NCBI RefSeq assembly: GCF_018139145.2
Contig: NC_059486.1
Coordinates: forward strand, 186,001-250,000
From: Gymnogyps californianus
Taxonomy: Eukaryota; Chordata; Aves; Accipitriformes; Cathartidae
Direction of reading: 5' to 3'
Length of the DNA stretch: 64,000 nucleotides
A program made the position numbers and the translations under genes. Position 1 is the stretch's first letter, and every line of letters starts with the position of its first letter. This document shows positions 11,073-21,900 of this stretch, piece after piece. The notes under the pieces are model-generated. The model was given only the letters and a program-made list of their open reading frames with translations. It did not search any database and was not told where the DNA came from.

Positions 11073-12237
11073 GTAAGCTACAGAATATTCAGAAGGAGAC
11101 AACAGCATCTGTTTAGTCCTGGATTCTTAAAGTGGCAAGCATCAAAATGCTTCCAGGTAATGTTTTTTTTCCCTTTTCACCTGCATCACCTGCATCGAGA
11201 CGTTTGATTCCTGCTCATCAAACTTAGCCAAGGGATGAGTTTGACCGGGAGAGGACACAAGCTTTTCTGACTGTCAAGCTATGCACTCTAGGGGTGAGCT
11301 TAGCCTCTCAGAGCTGAACCTGAAGGATGCCCTGCCTTGTCTTCAAGGCTCCAGTCCTCTTTTACCTCAGATGCCCCTTCGTACACAACTCCATGAAGGG
11401 CCAATAGTGGGTGCTGACACCTTGATACTGGCTTCAGTGTGAGTCCTTGCCACTCCCCAGCAGCGTCCTTTCTTTGTGCAGGTGGCCTTGTAGGCATCTC
11501 CCTCTTCTTGCAACAGTGTCATGCCTTTTCTTACTACGTCATCAGAAGGCAGATTTACGACCAGATTGTTGCAGAGGGATTGGCAGTTGCTTTCTAAACC
11601 CGCTGTTCTCCAGAGACCTTGTCAGGAGGGGAAGATTCTTTCTCTTTTAGCCCCCAGGCTAAAAGGCTGCTCTGACAGAGCTGCTGTTAGGCACACCCTT
11701 TAGGTAACAGGGTCTTCCCTAGCACCCTGTTCTCCTCCTCCTGGCTGTTGCCCATCCTCCCAAATGTGCCAGTGCATTTCATCCGTTTTCTGGATACTGA
11801 TGCTGATTCTAAATTTAGTTCAAATCCCTGCCACACTGTCACCTTCCTGGCCTTTCTACCTCTCCAACTCTTTGGACAGAGTGTTTTCCGAGGAGGCAAA
11901 CTCATTCCTCTTGGGATTGTCCACAAAGAAAGTTGCCTGGTGGTATAAAAGGAACAGCTGCTTCTCCCGCTGTTCCTGGGGAGGTGAACAGTTGCATCAA
12001 ATACCCGGATTTCTGCGTGTTTCTGCATGATGACGTGCTGCCCCCCTTTCGGGAACCTTTTGGAGCTCTCCACAACTGGCTGAGCCTTTACGCCAGTGTC
12101 GTCTGTGGGCTTGCTTTTCAGCTCTCATCCAAATGCCTTCTAGGCCTGCGATTTTGACAGTAGGCTGTCTGGTCAGGGTGACTGGAGTCGAGCCTGCGCA
12201 TCTTTCCACTTACCCAGTGCACCAGTAGAAGTCAAAG

Positions 12238-12262
12238 AGAAAGAAAGAAGGAAAGAAAGAGA
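12238..12262 (+). repeat. (AAAG)n microsatellite, unit A (42190-42211 in B)
   Basis: AAAGAAAGAAGGAAAGAAAG in the intron before MAJIN exon 8; unit B has a shorter pure tract. Confidence 0.85.
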
Positions 12263-12888
12263 ACTGAGAGGTGCTCAGCCTGTCACTGCAGATAATTTTC
12301 CTAATTTAGTTAATCCTCTGAGACTAAACTGCAAAGATCTCAGGCCATCTGAAGTTTGGAATTTTGCATGAACCTGAGCTTAGTGCAAGAGAAACACCAT
12401 CGGGGAAGTGGCTCTATTCTTCTCTTCTCTTCTGTCTCTGGCAAAGTTGTTGTACTCTCTCTTAAAGAAGCTTACCTGCTGATTTTGTTGTTTGCGGTCC
12501 TTTGTAGTGCTGATAGCCTTCCTAACGGGTATTCCTGGCTCACCTCTTGCTTCTGGCACTTTTCACTTTTGTCCCTTCCCTGTTACTCTGTTTCCTATGA
12601 CTGTGTCTTAGCAGGGCTGATGTCCAGGGCCTGTATTGTCCAGAGGCTGTTCTTTCCCACAGCACCTCTGTTCATGTCTTTTAAAATCTCTGTCTGTGCC
12701 ATAGCTGCTGTTATTCTTTCGCTGTCTGCTGTATTAAAGCCTGCTCAATGAATTACAGCTTTATGTTAGGCCTGTGAATGTCTTGAGGAGGGAGGGGCAG
12801 ACATATGTTGGTGAAGAAAGTCCTCACGGTAGCGGGAAAACAAGTGAAATCACAGAACAAGAGAGCAGACCTTGCCTTTAGTTCTTCA

Positions 12889-12909
12889 AGCAAGCAAGCA
12901 AGCAAGCAA
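12889..12909 (+). repeat. (AAGC)n microsatellite, unit A (42841-42861 in B)
   Basis: Five CAAG repeats about 65 bases before MAJIN exon 8. Confidence 0.85.
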
Positions 12910-12974
12910 ACAAAATCTCCTGTACAACAGAATTTTACATTGTGTAAGAGTTCTTGGGTTCCTTTTCCTTTCAG

Positions 12975-13046
12975 AATTCCTCCAAAGAAAGGAGCGTGAG
13001 TTTAGTCCAGCATCCCTTACCGCGGGCTGTAACCAAGTGAGTTTCT
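12975..13046 (+). pseudogene. MAJIN: MAJIN exon 8 with 1-bp deletion, unit A
   Basis: Equivalent to 42928-43000 in unit B but with AAAGAAAGG for AAAGAAAAGG. The frame shifts after NSSKE and reaches TGA at 13038-13040. The donor TTTCT/gtaagt is kept. Confidence 0.65.
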
Positions 13047-13461
13047 GTAAGTAAGGAATTCCTGGATTGGTTCATTCAAATTGGTCATATTAAATCAAAA
13101 GCCGCAAGGATTACATTGGTCTTAGTTTTCCTTTAAAAATCGTGTTTGGTATTTTCCAGCACGTGCGATTAGGAATTAGAAGCGCCGTAAAGCGGGAGGT
13201 CACCACTGATCTTGGCTGGGACTCTCATCCCGCGTAACGAACTCGCGCCCACGGAGCTGGGCTGCGTAGCTCTCTCAGAGCTGGCTGTGCGATGGGAGCC
13301 TACCTCCAAATCAGCCTGCATTGTGATTGCTTTGAAAGCTCCCAGGCGTCACGTCAGTCCGAGTCTGGACCCACCTCTCCGTTTCAGGGTCTGCCGTTGG
13401 GTGTGCAGGGAGTGGGGAGAGGGCGAGGTTGTGGTTTTGTTCTTGCTGCTGTTTCTTACAG

Positions 13462-13604
13462 GGGACCTGTGGAATCTCACCTTGAACAAAGAGCAGCAGC
13501 CGGTCAGGCTGAGGTGCAGTGCAGCTACTGCAGCAAACGGACCAAATGGTGAACAAAGGAAACGTGGAGTCCGAAGGAAGAGGTCTCTCAAAGTTCTGGA
13601 GAAG
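13462..13604 (+). pseudogene. MAJIN: MAJIN exon 9 with two 1-bp deletions, unit A
   Basis: It begins ACAG/GGGACC (unit B has GGGGACC) and has GAGGTGCAG for GAGGGTGCAG. The frame that is open in unit B (PVESHLEQRAAAGQ...) here ends at a TGA soon after the second loss. Donor-like AAG/gtacga at 13604. Confidence 0.55.
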
Positions 13605-14337
13605 GTACGAATCCCACAGCTAGGAGCAGATGCAGTCCCGGCTGTGTCCGAGCCTGTGCCAGAGCCTGTGCCTGATTCTGGCAGTTCAGGGATTCTGCAT
13701 TATCCTGGAGAAATGGACACCTCTTTTCTGTGTAAACCAAAGTCCCCAAGGCAAAGGAGCATTCGGGGATGTCCTTCTGTCTTGTGGTAAGGTGCAACAT
13801 TCCCAACAAATGTTCCTCTTCTGAGCCGTCCTGGGGAAAAAACCTCCTCACGGGAGGGTTACTACTGACCTCAGTCACAGCCCTCACACGATGTGGCTTT
13901 TCTCAGCTGAGGAGTGCCATCTCCAGCCCCATTTCCAAAGGAGTTAAACACTCCCCCTTGTAACAGGGCCTTCCCGGGGCGGACCTGCAGTCCCGTTAAG
14001 GTAAGTATGACCTTTACTTGGCCGCTTAGCAACTGTGGCCTGTGTAACTTTGACTCCCAAAGACACCATTTTAAACCGAAATTCAAGTAACCGTGCCAAC
14101 AGTTGCTGGGCATTGCTGACTGAACGAGTGCTCTAAAGCTGTCGAAGCTGCATCCCGCAAGAGTGGTCTGTTCACTGCACAGCACAAGCTGAACGTCGGC
14201 AGTAACTGTGTGTTTGATAGGTTAGTTTGGGAAGAAATAAACCTCCTTGTTAATCATAATGGATGCCAGTCTCTCTAACTATTGAGACTGGACCGTCACG
14301 GCACAAGTTATTCTGTATGTTTCCTCTCTTTTTTCAG

Positions 14338-14425
14338 TCTTCCTCTGTATTACTTTGTGCTGGGGTTGTGTCTTTCTGGTGGACAGAAATTACCTTGGTA
14401 TTACAATTGTCAGAGAAGGATTTGA
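14338..14425 (+). CDS. MAJIN: MAJIN last coding exon (membrane anchor), unit A
   Basis: Acceptor CTCTTTTTTCAG. It encodes LPLYYFVLGLCLSGGQKLPW and a short tail, then TGA. It is identical to the unit B exon. The hydrophobic run fits the C-terminal membrane anchor known for MAJIN. In unit A the upstream frameshifts disconnect it. Confidence 0.5.
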
Positions 14426-14475
14426 AGTGTAATGTGCTCTTTTTGTTGTTGTTGTTGTTTCCCCAGCATAATCTT

Positions 14476-14975
14476 NNNNNNNNNNNNNNNNNNNNNNNNN
14501 NNNNNNNNNNNNNNNNNNNNNNNNNNNNNNNNNNNNNNNNNNNNNNNNNNNNNNNNNNNNNNNNNNNNNNNNNNNNNNNNNNNNNNNNNNNNNNNNNNNN
14601 NNNNNNNNNNNNNNNNNNNNNNNNNNNNNNNNNNNNNNNNNNNNNNNNNNNNNNNNNNNNNNNNNNNNNNNNNNNNNNNNNNNNNNNNNNNNNNNNNNNN
14701 NNNNNNNNNNNNNNNNNNNNNNNNNNNNNNNNNNNNNNNNNNNNNNNNNNNNNNNNNNNNNNNNNNNNNNNNNNNNNNNNNNNNNNNNNNNNNNNNNNNN
14801 NNNNNNNNNNNNNNNNNNNNNNNNNNNNNNNNNNNNNNNNNNNNNNNNNNNNNNNNNNNNNNNNNNNNNNNNNNNNNNNNNNNNNNNNNNNNNNNNNNNN
14901 NNNNNNNNNNNNNNNNNNNNNNNNNNNNNNNNNNNNNNNNNNNNNNNNNNNNNNNNNNNNNNNNNNNNNNNNNNN
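14476..14975. other. Assembly gap (500 N)
   Basis: Exactly 500 N, a placeholder length. The left flank matches unit B up to 44435. The right flank starts at the base matching 49656 (and 18250). Confidence 0.98.
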
Positions 14976-15690
14976 CCGGGGAAGAAGAAACACGTTGTCC
15001 AGGGGAGAAGAGAAAACCGAGGGAAGACCCTTGGCTTCCCACTTTCCCGCCGCCAGAGCAGTGTCGGCGTGTGTGTGAGCTGTCTGCCTGGACAGCCCTG
15101 TGGCTCTCCCTTGGCATGGCTCGCGGCTCTTCTCTGCAGACATTACTGGGACCCTGGATGGATGTCCTGCTGCTGTGGGGATGAACAACAATCTCAAGAG
15201 GACTGCTGCAGCAGGCTCTGTCCTGGGAATGGGGAAGGGCGATGGAAGTGGGGGGTCAGGCTGGCTGCGGGCTGACAGTCGGGTCCCACTTTTTCACTAA
15301 GAGGTATTTATCCACCCAAAGACGTTCTCCCCGGCCAGGACAACGGGGACGCGGGGCACACCGAGCGGCTGCCACGGGACGGCCGGGGCACCAGGGCCGG
15401 GATCTCGGGGCAGCGCAGGAGGGGAGCGCTCCGCAGCTGCGTCCCCATTCGGGTCGGACCCCTCTGCCTCCCCTCCTCTGCCCCCCTGCCTCGCCTCTGC
15501 CCCGCTTGGGGCGAGCACAGTCGAGCCGTGCTGATCGGCCTCGTTGAGCTGATCTGAGCATGGCGGAGCCCCCCCCCCTGTAACCCTCCTGCCAGCCCCG
15601 GCCACAATCTCACCGTCCCTGCCCACATCTTGCTGCTCCCCTCCCCAGCACTCCCTCCCTATCCTGGGAATCACACGCGGAGTCAAGGGT
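14976..15690 (+). repeat. 0.7-kb block, first copy in unit A (poor-quality sequence)
   Basis: Repeats 18250-18975 of the same unit. Many single bases are missing relative to that copy (for example CCTGCCTCGCC for CCTGCCCTCGCC). Starts immediately after the N gap. No gene recognised. Confidence 0.85.
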
Positions 15691-15699
15691 CCCTACAGC

Positions 15700-16240
15700 A
15701 GAGGCCAGAAGGCCCCAGGGATGCCTGAAAGGAATTTTGCTGCATCCCGGAGAGAGAGCTTTCCTTTAGAAAGCAAAGATTATCTCGGATAGCTTCCTTG
15801 AGGGTCTGGGCTGCGACCTGGATCTCAGGTCCCTAAAAACAGGTGAAAAGCCTCTGGGAAATGCCTGGAGGAATCTCGGTGGATCTCGGAGGAGCGAGCT
15901 TCCTTAAAAGAGAGAAATCATGTCGGGTAGCTTCCCTGGAGGAGTCTGGGGCTGCTACCGGATCTCAGGGTCCCTCAAGAAGAGGTCAAAGCCTCCGGGA
16001 GATGCCTGGGAGGAGTCTCGGGTGGATCCCGGAGGAGAGAGCTTCCTTTAAAGAGAAAATCATCTCGGGTATCCCCTGGAGGAGTCTGGGGCTGCTGCCC
16101 GGATCTCGGGTCCTCAAGCAGAGGTCAAAGGACCCGGGAGATGCCCGGGAGGATTCGCCTGCATCCCGGCGGAGAGAGCTCTCTTTCAGAGAGGAGATCG
16201 CCTCGGGCACCTTCCCTGGAGCAGTCCGGGGCCGCTGCCC
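15700..16240 (+). repeat. Short 145-bp minisatellite stretch, unit A
   Basis: About four degenerate units (GGAGATGCC, GGATCCCGGAGGAG, GTAGCTTCCCTGGAGGAGTC) with many single-base losses. It leads into the CR1 5' region. Confidence 0.85.
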
Positions 16241-16369
16241 AGCCGTTCCGGTAACCAGCAGTCCGTCGCCCAGGCGAGCTGCCCCGGAGCCGGCCGCGGC
16301 CCGCAGCGGACCGGCAGCTCTCCGCGCGCAGGAGGGTCTCGTGACCCGCCGGCAGCCGGCAGCAGCTCC

Positions 16370-16430
16370 TCGCGAGAGCGCGCCGCCGAGGCCTGGGCGT
16401 TGCCAGGCAACGGCGGGAGCTTTAAAACGC
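16370..16430 (+). promoter_or_regulatory. Promoter-like cluster with RFX X-box, unit A
   Basis: GTTGCCAGGCAAC at 16399-16411 is a near-perfect palindromic RFX X-box. It is followed by TTTAAA at 16421-16426 and preceded by CTCGCGAGAG at 16370-16380. It lies at the start of the GC-rich region leading to the CR1 ORF1 fragment, and may be a CR1 5' promoter or unrelated host sequence. Function is inferred from motifs only. Confidence 0.35.
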
Positions 16431-17345
16431 GCTGTAACGGCAGCGAGCCGTCAGTCGCCGAGCGGAGCGGCTCCGGCCCGCTCCTCTCCCTCGGCGGCGG
16501 CCCCCCCCCTCCCTCCCTCCCTCCCTCCCTCCCCTCCTCCTCGGCGGCCCCCCTCTTTCCCTCGCCCCGCCCCTGTCAAAAGCGGCCTGGGGAGGGCTGC
16601 GACCGGAGCAGCAGTGGCGCGGCAGTCGGCGTGGAAGGGCGTCGTCACCCTGCCAGCTCGAGGGTGAGTGCCGTGGGTGGTCATCCCCCTCTCAGCAGGA
16701 GCTGGGCTCTGGCAGCCACCCGGCAGAAAGCCCTGTCCTCTGCGCTCGCCAGCATGGCTGTGGCAGCCCAGACAGAGCTCCCGCGGCAGCATGCAGCCGT
16801 CCAGGCCTCAGGCTGCGGGGCGTGCCAGAGCCTCTCGCTGGTCATGGGTGGCAGGAGCGGGAACGAGGTGTGAGGTGTGACCAAGCGGGCGACCTGCTCG
16901 GCCTGGTGGCAGAGCTACGAGGGAAGCAGAAAGGCTGAGGAGCGTCAGGGAGTCTGGGGGGGAGAGAGAGAGAGAGAGAGGCTGGTGGAACCCTGCTCTG
17001 CCCTCCCTGGGACAGAAGCAGGGAGAGCCACCAGGCAAAACCCAAGATGAAGGGGAGCCTGTGTCCTCCCCCGCCAGGCTGAAGGCAGTAGCTGAAAGGA
17101 AAGGAGCGAATGGCGGCAAGGCCACGCTCGGGGTGGCAGGCGAGCCCCCTCCTTGCCCACCTCGCCTCCCCGGGTGCCTCTGTACAACAGGTATGAGGCT
17201 CTGGATGCGGAAGGCCAGTCCCATGGGTGATGTGGATGACGGCCCATCTACACGGGAGGTGTTGCCGAGGCCATAAAGGCCTACCCCCCGTGTCACAACC
17301 ACCTCCACGAGGAAGAAAAGGCTTCCTAAACGCCTTCTGGAGCCT
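16430..17345 (+). mobile_element. CR1 LINE 5' region and ORF1 fragment, unit A
   Basis: GC-rich 5' region with a (CTCC)n run, then ATG at 16754 (MAVAAQTELPRQHAAVQA, followed by CGACQSLSLVMGGRSGNEV). Phrases typical of avian CR1 ORF1 follow: GRPARP/GDLLGLVAELR in other frames, RYEALDAEGQ, STREEKA-like. Frameshifts and a TGA at about 16871 break it. It stops before the esterase domain of ORF1, and no ORF2 follows. The element keeps its 5' end and lacks its 3' end. Confidence 0.65.
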
Positions 17346-17914
17346 AGGTGCGGCTGGATCCAATCTTAGGCTCAGACTTGGACAGTGGTTTCTGTCCAAC
17401 GGAATTATCTAGAGAATGTTTCTAATAAGATTGCGTCGCTACATGGATTAGTAACGTTTCATTCGTATTAATTCATCTGTTGCAGGTAAGGGATCTCTCC
17501 GCCTTGGGGAAGGAAGGATCTCTTAGTCTCAGGTAAGGAATCTCTAACCTCGAGAGGTGTCCCTGCTCAAGAGGAGAGTCACCTGGCGTGCAGGCCAGCT
17601 GCAATTCGGGGAGAGCTCAAACTGGGCCCACCCTGATGGTAATATTTATGGAGTGAAGTAGTTTGGCTGCTAGTCAATAGTACAGACAAGATGGATGTCT
17701 TCGCTTTAGCTCTGGTACGTTGTTCTGTACTTGGTTATCTTGCACTTGGGGTTTCAAAACCACCTTTCGAAGTATTTTTCCGAGGCACCTTCACTCCCTT
17801 GTACGGGAGCCAGGAGCTTTCCAGCTTGCAGGCTCACCGCAGGGCGTGAGGCCTGTTGCTCCTTCGTCAGCCTGAACCAAAGTACGGCTAGGAGCCAAGC
17901 GTATCTGTCGCGAT
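17346..17914. other. Sequence between the CR1 fragment and the repeated blocks, unit A
   Basis: AT-richer spacer with two short repeats of AAGGGATCTCT/AAGGAATCTCT near 17490-17550. No gene or known repeat recognised. Unit B carries the solo LTR in the equivalent segment (48141-49318). Confidence 0.5.
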
Positions 17915-18249
17915 AGTCCCTGACAACACCCTCAGAGAGAGCATGTCCAGGCAGACAGCCTTGCTCCTTGCAGGAGGAGGCCAGGCACTGCACAGGGCAG
18001 GTGCTCTCAGCTTGCTCTTACCAGCAAGAGGAGCGGGAGAGCTCCAGCCCTGAGCAGGCACCTCTTGCCGTAGGCAGAGGCTGACCATGAGTGACCCGCT
18101 CGCACGCAGGACGGTGCGGTGGGTCTGTCTGAGAGGATGCTTAAACCTCCTCTGCACGGAACCTGAGGAGGGCAAGGTGACAAGGAACTGCGGTGGGGGG
18201 CGAGACGGAAAGCCCTAAAGATGAGGAGAGAACTAAATGCCTGAGAAAA
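17915..18249 (+). repeat. Block upstream of the 0.7-kb block, unit A (49319-49655 in B)
   Basis: Begins AGTCCCTGACAACACCCTCA. The first 30 bases recur at 46796-46825 in unit B, where they are fused directly to minisatellite sequence. The earlier copy in unit A should lie in the gap. Confidence 0.75.
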
Positions 18250-18975
18250 CCGGGGAAGAAGAAACACGTTGTCCAGGGGAGAAGAGAAACCGAGGGAAGA
18301 CCCTTGGCTTCCCACTTTCCCGCCGCCAGCAGCAGTGTCGGCGTGTGTGTGAGCTGTCTGCCTGGACAGCCCTGTGGCTCTCCCTTGGCATGGCTCGCGG
18401 CTCTTCTCTGCAGACATTACTGGGACCCTGGATGGATGTCCTGCTGCTGTGGGGATGAACAACAATCTCAAGAGGACTGCTGCAGCAGGCTCTGTCCTGG
18501 GAATGGGGAAGGGCGATGGAAGTGGGGGGTCAGGCTGGCTGCGGGCTGACAGTCGGGTCCCACTTTTTCACTAAGAGGTATTTATCCACCCAAAGACGTT
18601 CTTCCACCCGGCCAGGACAACGGGGACGCGGGGCACACCGAGCGGCTGCCACGGGACGGCCGGGGCACCAGGGCCGGGATCTCGGGGCAGCGCAGGAGGG
18701 GAGCGCTCCGCAGCTGCGTCCCCATTCGGGTCGGACCCCTCTGCCCTCCCCTCCTCTGCCTCCCCCTGCCCTCGCCTCTGCCCCGCTTGGGGCGAGCACA
18801 GTTGAGCCGTCTGATCGGCCTCGTTGAGCTGATCTGAGCATGGCGGAGCCCCCCCACCTGTAACCCTCCTGCCAGCCCCGGCCACACATCTCACCGTCCC
18901 TGCCCACATCTTGCCTGCTCCCCTCCCCAGCACTCCCCTCCCTATCCTGGGAATCACACGCGGAGTCAAGGGTCC
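18250..18975 (+). repeat. 0.7-kb block, second copy in unit A
   Basis: GC-rich block next to the long minisatellite array, with copies at 14976-15690 and 49656-50385. Contains several open frames on both strands, none with recognisable domains. Confidence 0.85.
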
Positions 18976-18989
18976 CTACAGCAGAGGCC

Positions 18990-21900
18990 AGAAGGCCCGG
19001 GAGATGCCTGAAAGGAATTTTGCGTGCATCCCGGAGGAGAGAGCTTCCTTTAGAAAGCAAAGATTATCTCGGATAGCTTCCTTGGAGGAGTCTGGGCTGC
19101 GACCCGGGATCTCAGGTCCCTAAAGACAAGGTCAAAAGCCTCCGGGAGATGCCTGGGAGGAATCTCGGGTGGATCCCGGAGGAGAGAGCTTCCTTTAAGG
19201 AGAGAAAATCATCTCGGGTAGCTTCCCTGGAGGAGTCTGGGGCTGCTACCCGGGATCTCAGGTCCCTAAAGAAGAGGTCAAAAGCCTCCGGGAGATGCCT
19301 GGGAGGAATCTCGGGTGGATCCCGGAGGAGAGAGCTTCCTTTAAGAGAAGAAATCATCTCGGGTAGCTTCCCTGGAGGAGTCTGGGGCTGCTACCCGGGA
19401 TCTCAGGTCCCTAAAGAAGAGGTCAAAATCCTCCGGGAGATGCCTGGGAGGAATCTCGGGTGGATCCCGGAGGAGAGAGCTTCCTTTAAGGAGGAAAAAT
19501 CATCTCGGGTAGCTTCCCTGGAGGAGTCTGGGGCTGCTACCCGGGATCTCAGGTCCCTAAAGAAGAGGTCAAAAGCCTCCGGGAGATGCCTGGGAGGAAT
19601 CTCGGGTGGATCCCGGAGGAGAGAGCTTCCTTTAAGGAGGAAAATCATCTCGGGTAGCTTCCCTGGAGGAGTCTGGGGCTGCTACCCGGGATCTCAGGTC
19701 CCTAAAGAAGAGGTCAAAATCCTCCGGGAGATGCCTGGGAGGAATCTCGGGTGGATCCCGGAGGAGAGAGCTTCCTTTAAGAGGAAAAATCATCTCGGGT
19801 AGCTTCCCTGGAGGAGTCTGGGGCTGCTACCCGGGATCTCAGGTCCCTCAAGAAGAGGTCAAAAGCCTCCGGGAGATGCCTGGGAGGAATCTCGGGTGGA
19901 TCCCGGAGGAGAGAGCTTCCTTTAAGAGGAGAAAATCATCTCGGGTAGCTTCCCTGGAGGAGTCTGGGGCTGCTACCCGGGATCTCAGGTCCCTAAAGAA
20001 GAGGTCAAAATCCTCCGGGAGATGCCTGGGAGGAATCTCGGGTGGATCCCGGAGGAGAGAGCTTCCTTTAAGGAGGAAAATCATCTCGGGTAGCTTCCCT
20101 GGAGGAGTCTGGGGCTGCTACCCGGGATCTCAGGTCCCTAAAGAAGAGGTCAAAATCCTCCGGGAGATGCCTGGGAGGAATCTCGGGTGGATCCCGGAGG
20201 AGAGAGCTTCCTTTAAGGAGGAAAATCATCTCGGGTAGCTTCCCTGGAGGAGTCTGGGGCTGCTACCCGGGATCTCAGGTCCCTAAAGAAGAGGTCAAAA
20301 TCCTCCGGGAGATGCCTGGGAGGAATCTCGGGTGGATCCCGGAGGAGAGAGCTTCCTTTAAGAGGAGAAATCATCTCGGGTAGCTTCCCTGGAGGAGTCT
20401 GGGGCTGCTACCCGGGATCTCAGGTCCCTAAAGAAGAGGTCAAAATCCTCCGGGAGATGCCTGGGAGGAATCTCGGGTGGATCCCGGAGGAGAGAGCTTC
20501 CTTTAGAGAGGAAAATCATCTCGGGTAGCTTCCCTGGAGGAGTCTGGGGCTGCTACCCGGGATCTCAGGTCCCTAAAGAAGAGGTCAAAATCCTCCGGGA
20601 GATGCCTGGGAGGAATCTCGGGTGGATCCCGGAGGAGAGAGCTTCCTTTAGAGAGAGAAATCATCTCGGGTAGCTTCCCTGGAGGAGTCTGGGGCTGCTA
20701 CCCGGGATCTCAGGTCCCTAAAGAAGAGGTCAAAATCCTCCGGGAGATGCCTGGGAGGAATCTCGGGTGGATCCCGGAGGAGAGAGCTTCCTTTAGAGAG
20801 GAAAATCATCTCGGGTAGCTTCCCTGGAGGAGTCTGGGGCTGCTACCCGGGATCTCAGGTCCCTAAAGAAGAGGTCAAAATCCTCCGGGAGATGCCTGGG
20901 AGGAATCTCGGGTGGATCCCGGAGGAGAGAGCTTCCTTTAAGAGAGGAAATCATCTCGGGTAGCTTCCCTGGAGGAGTCTGGGGCTGCTACCCGGGATCT
21001 CAGGTCCCTAAAGAAGAGGTCAAAATCCTCCGGGAGATGCCTGGGAGGAATCTCGGGTGGATCCCGGAGGAGAGAGCTTCCTTTAAGGAGGAAAATCATC
21101 TCGGGTAGCTTCCCTGGAGGAGTCTGGGGCTGCTACCCGGGATCTCAGGTCCCTAAAGAAGAGGTCAAAATCCTCCGGGAGATGCCTGGGAGGAATCTCG
21201 GGTGGATCCCGGAGGAGAGAGCTTCCTTTAGAGAAGAAATCATCTCGGGTAGCTTCCCTGGAGGAGTCTGGGGCTGCTACCCGGGATCTCAGGTCCCTAA
21301 AGAAGAGGTCAAAAGCCTCCGGGAGATGCCTGGGAGGAATCTCGGGTGGATCCCGGAGGAGAGAGCTTCCTTTAAGAGGAGAAATCATCTCGGGTAGCTT
21401 CCCTGGAGGAGTCTGGGGCTGCTACCCGGGATCTCAGGTCCCTAAAGAAGAGGTCAAAAGCCTCCGGGAGATGCCTGGGAGGAATCTCGGGTGGATCCCG
21501 GAGGAGAGAGCTTCCTTTAAGGAGGAAAATCATCTCGGGTAGCTTCCCTGGAGGAGTCTGGGGCTGCTACCCGGGATCTCAGGTCCCTAAAGAAGAGGTC
21601 AAAATCCTCCGGGAGATGCCTGGGAGGAATCTCGGGTGGATCCCGGAGGAGAGAGCTTCCTTTAGAGAGGAGAAATCATCTCGGGTAGCTTCCCTGGAGG
21701 AGTCTGGGGCTGCTACCCGGGATCTCAGGTCCCTAAAGAAGAGGTCAAAATCCTCCGGGAGATGCCTGGGAGGAATCTCGGGTGGATCCCGGAGGAGAGA
21801 GCTTCCTTTAGAGAGAGAAATCATCTCGGGTAGCTTCCCTGGAGGAGTCTGGGGCTGCTACCCGGGATCTCAGGTCCCTAAAGCAGAGGTCAAAATCCTC

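Larger units (their letters stand above)
2790..14425 (+). pseudogene. MAJIN: MAJIN copy in unit A (membrane-anchored junction protein), frame broken in exons 8-9
   Basis: MAJIN works in meiotic prophase with TERB1 and TERB2 to attach telomeres to the inner nuclear membrane. Exons: 2790-2914 (ATG at 2814), 4186-4231, 5514-5589, 6463-6588, 7661-7692, 8515-8624, 11018-11072, 12975-13046, 13462-13604, 14338-14425. Exons 1-7 match unit B apart from single substitutions and are open with matching splice phases. Exon 8 lacks one A of an A run, giving TGA at 13038-13040. Exon 9 lacks one G at its start and one G at about 13513, which brings in a TGA at about 13550. All three losses are in homopolymers, and the gene ends 50 bases before the N gap. 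So this is either a decayed duplicate or an intact gene with consensus errors. Confidence 0.75.

Noticed and set aside
14236..14241. AATAAA as the MAJIN poly(A) signal (also 44196-44201)
   Set aside because: It lies before the exon that gives the hydrophobic C-terminus. It remains possible for a shorter isoform.
14334..15197. Open frames crossing the N gap
   Set aside because: They exist only because N codons are not stops.
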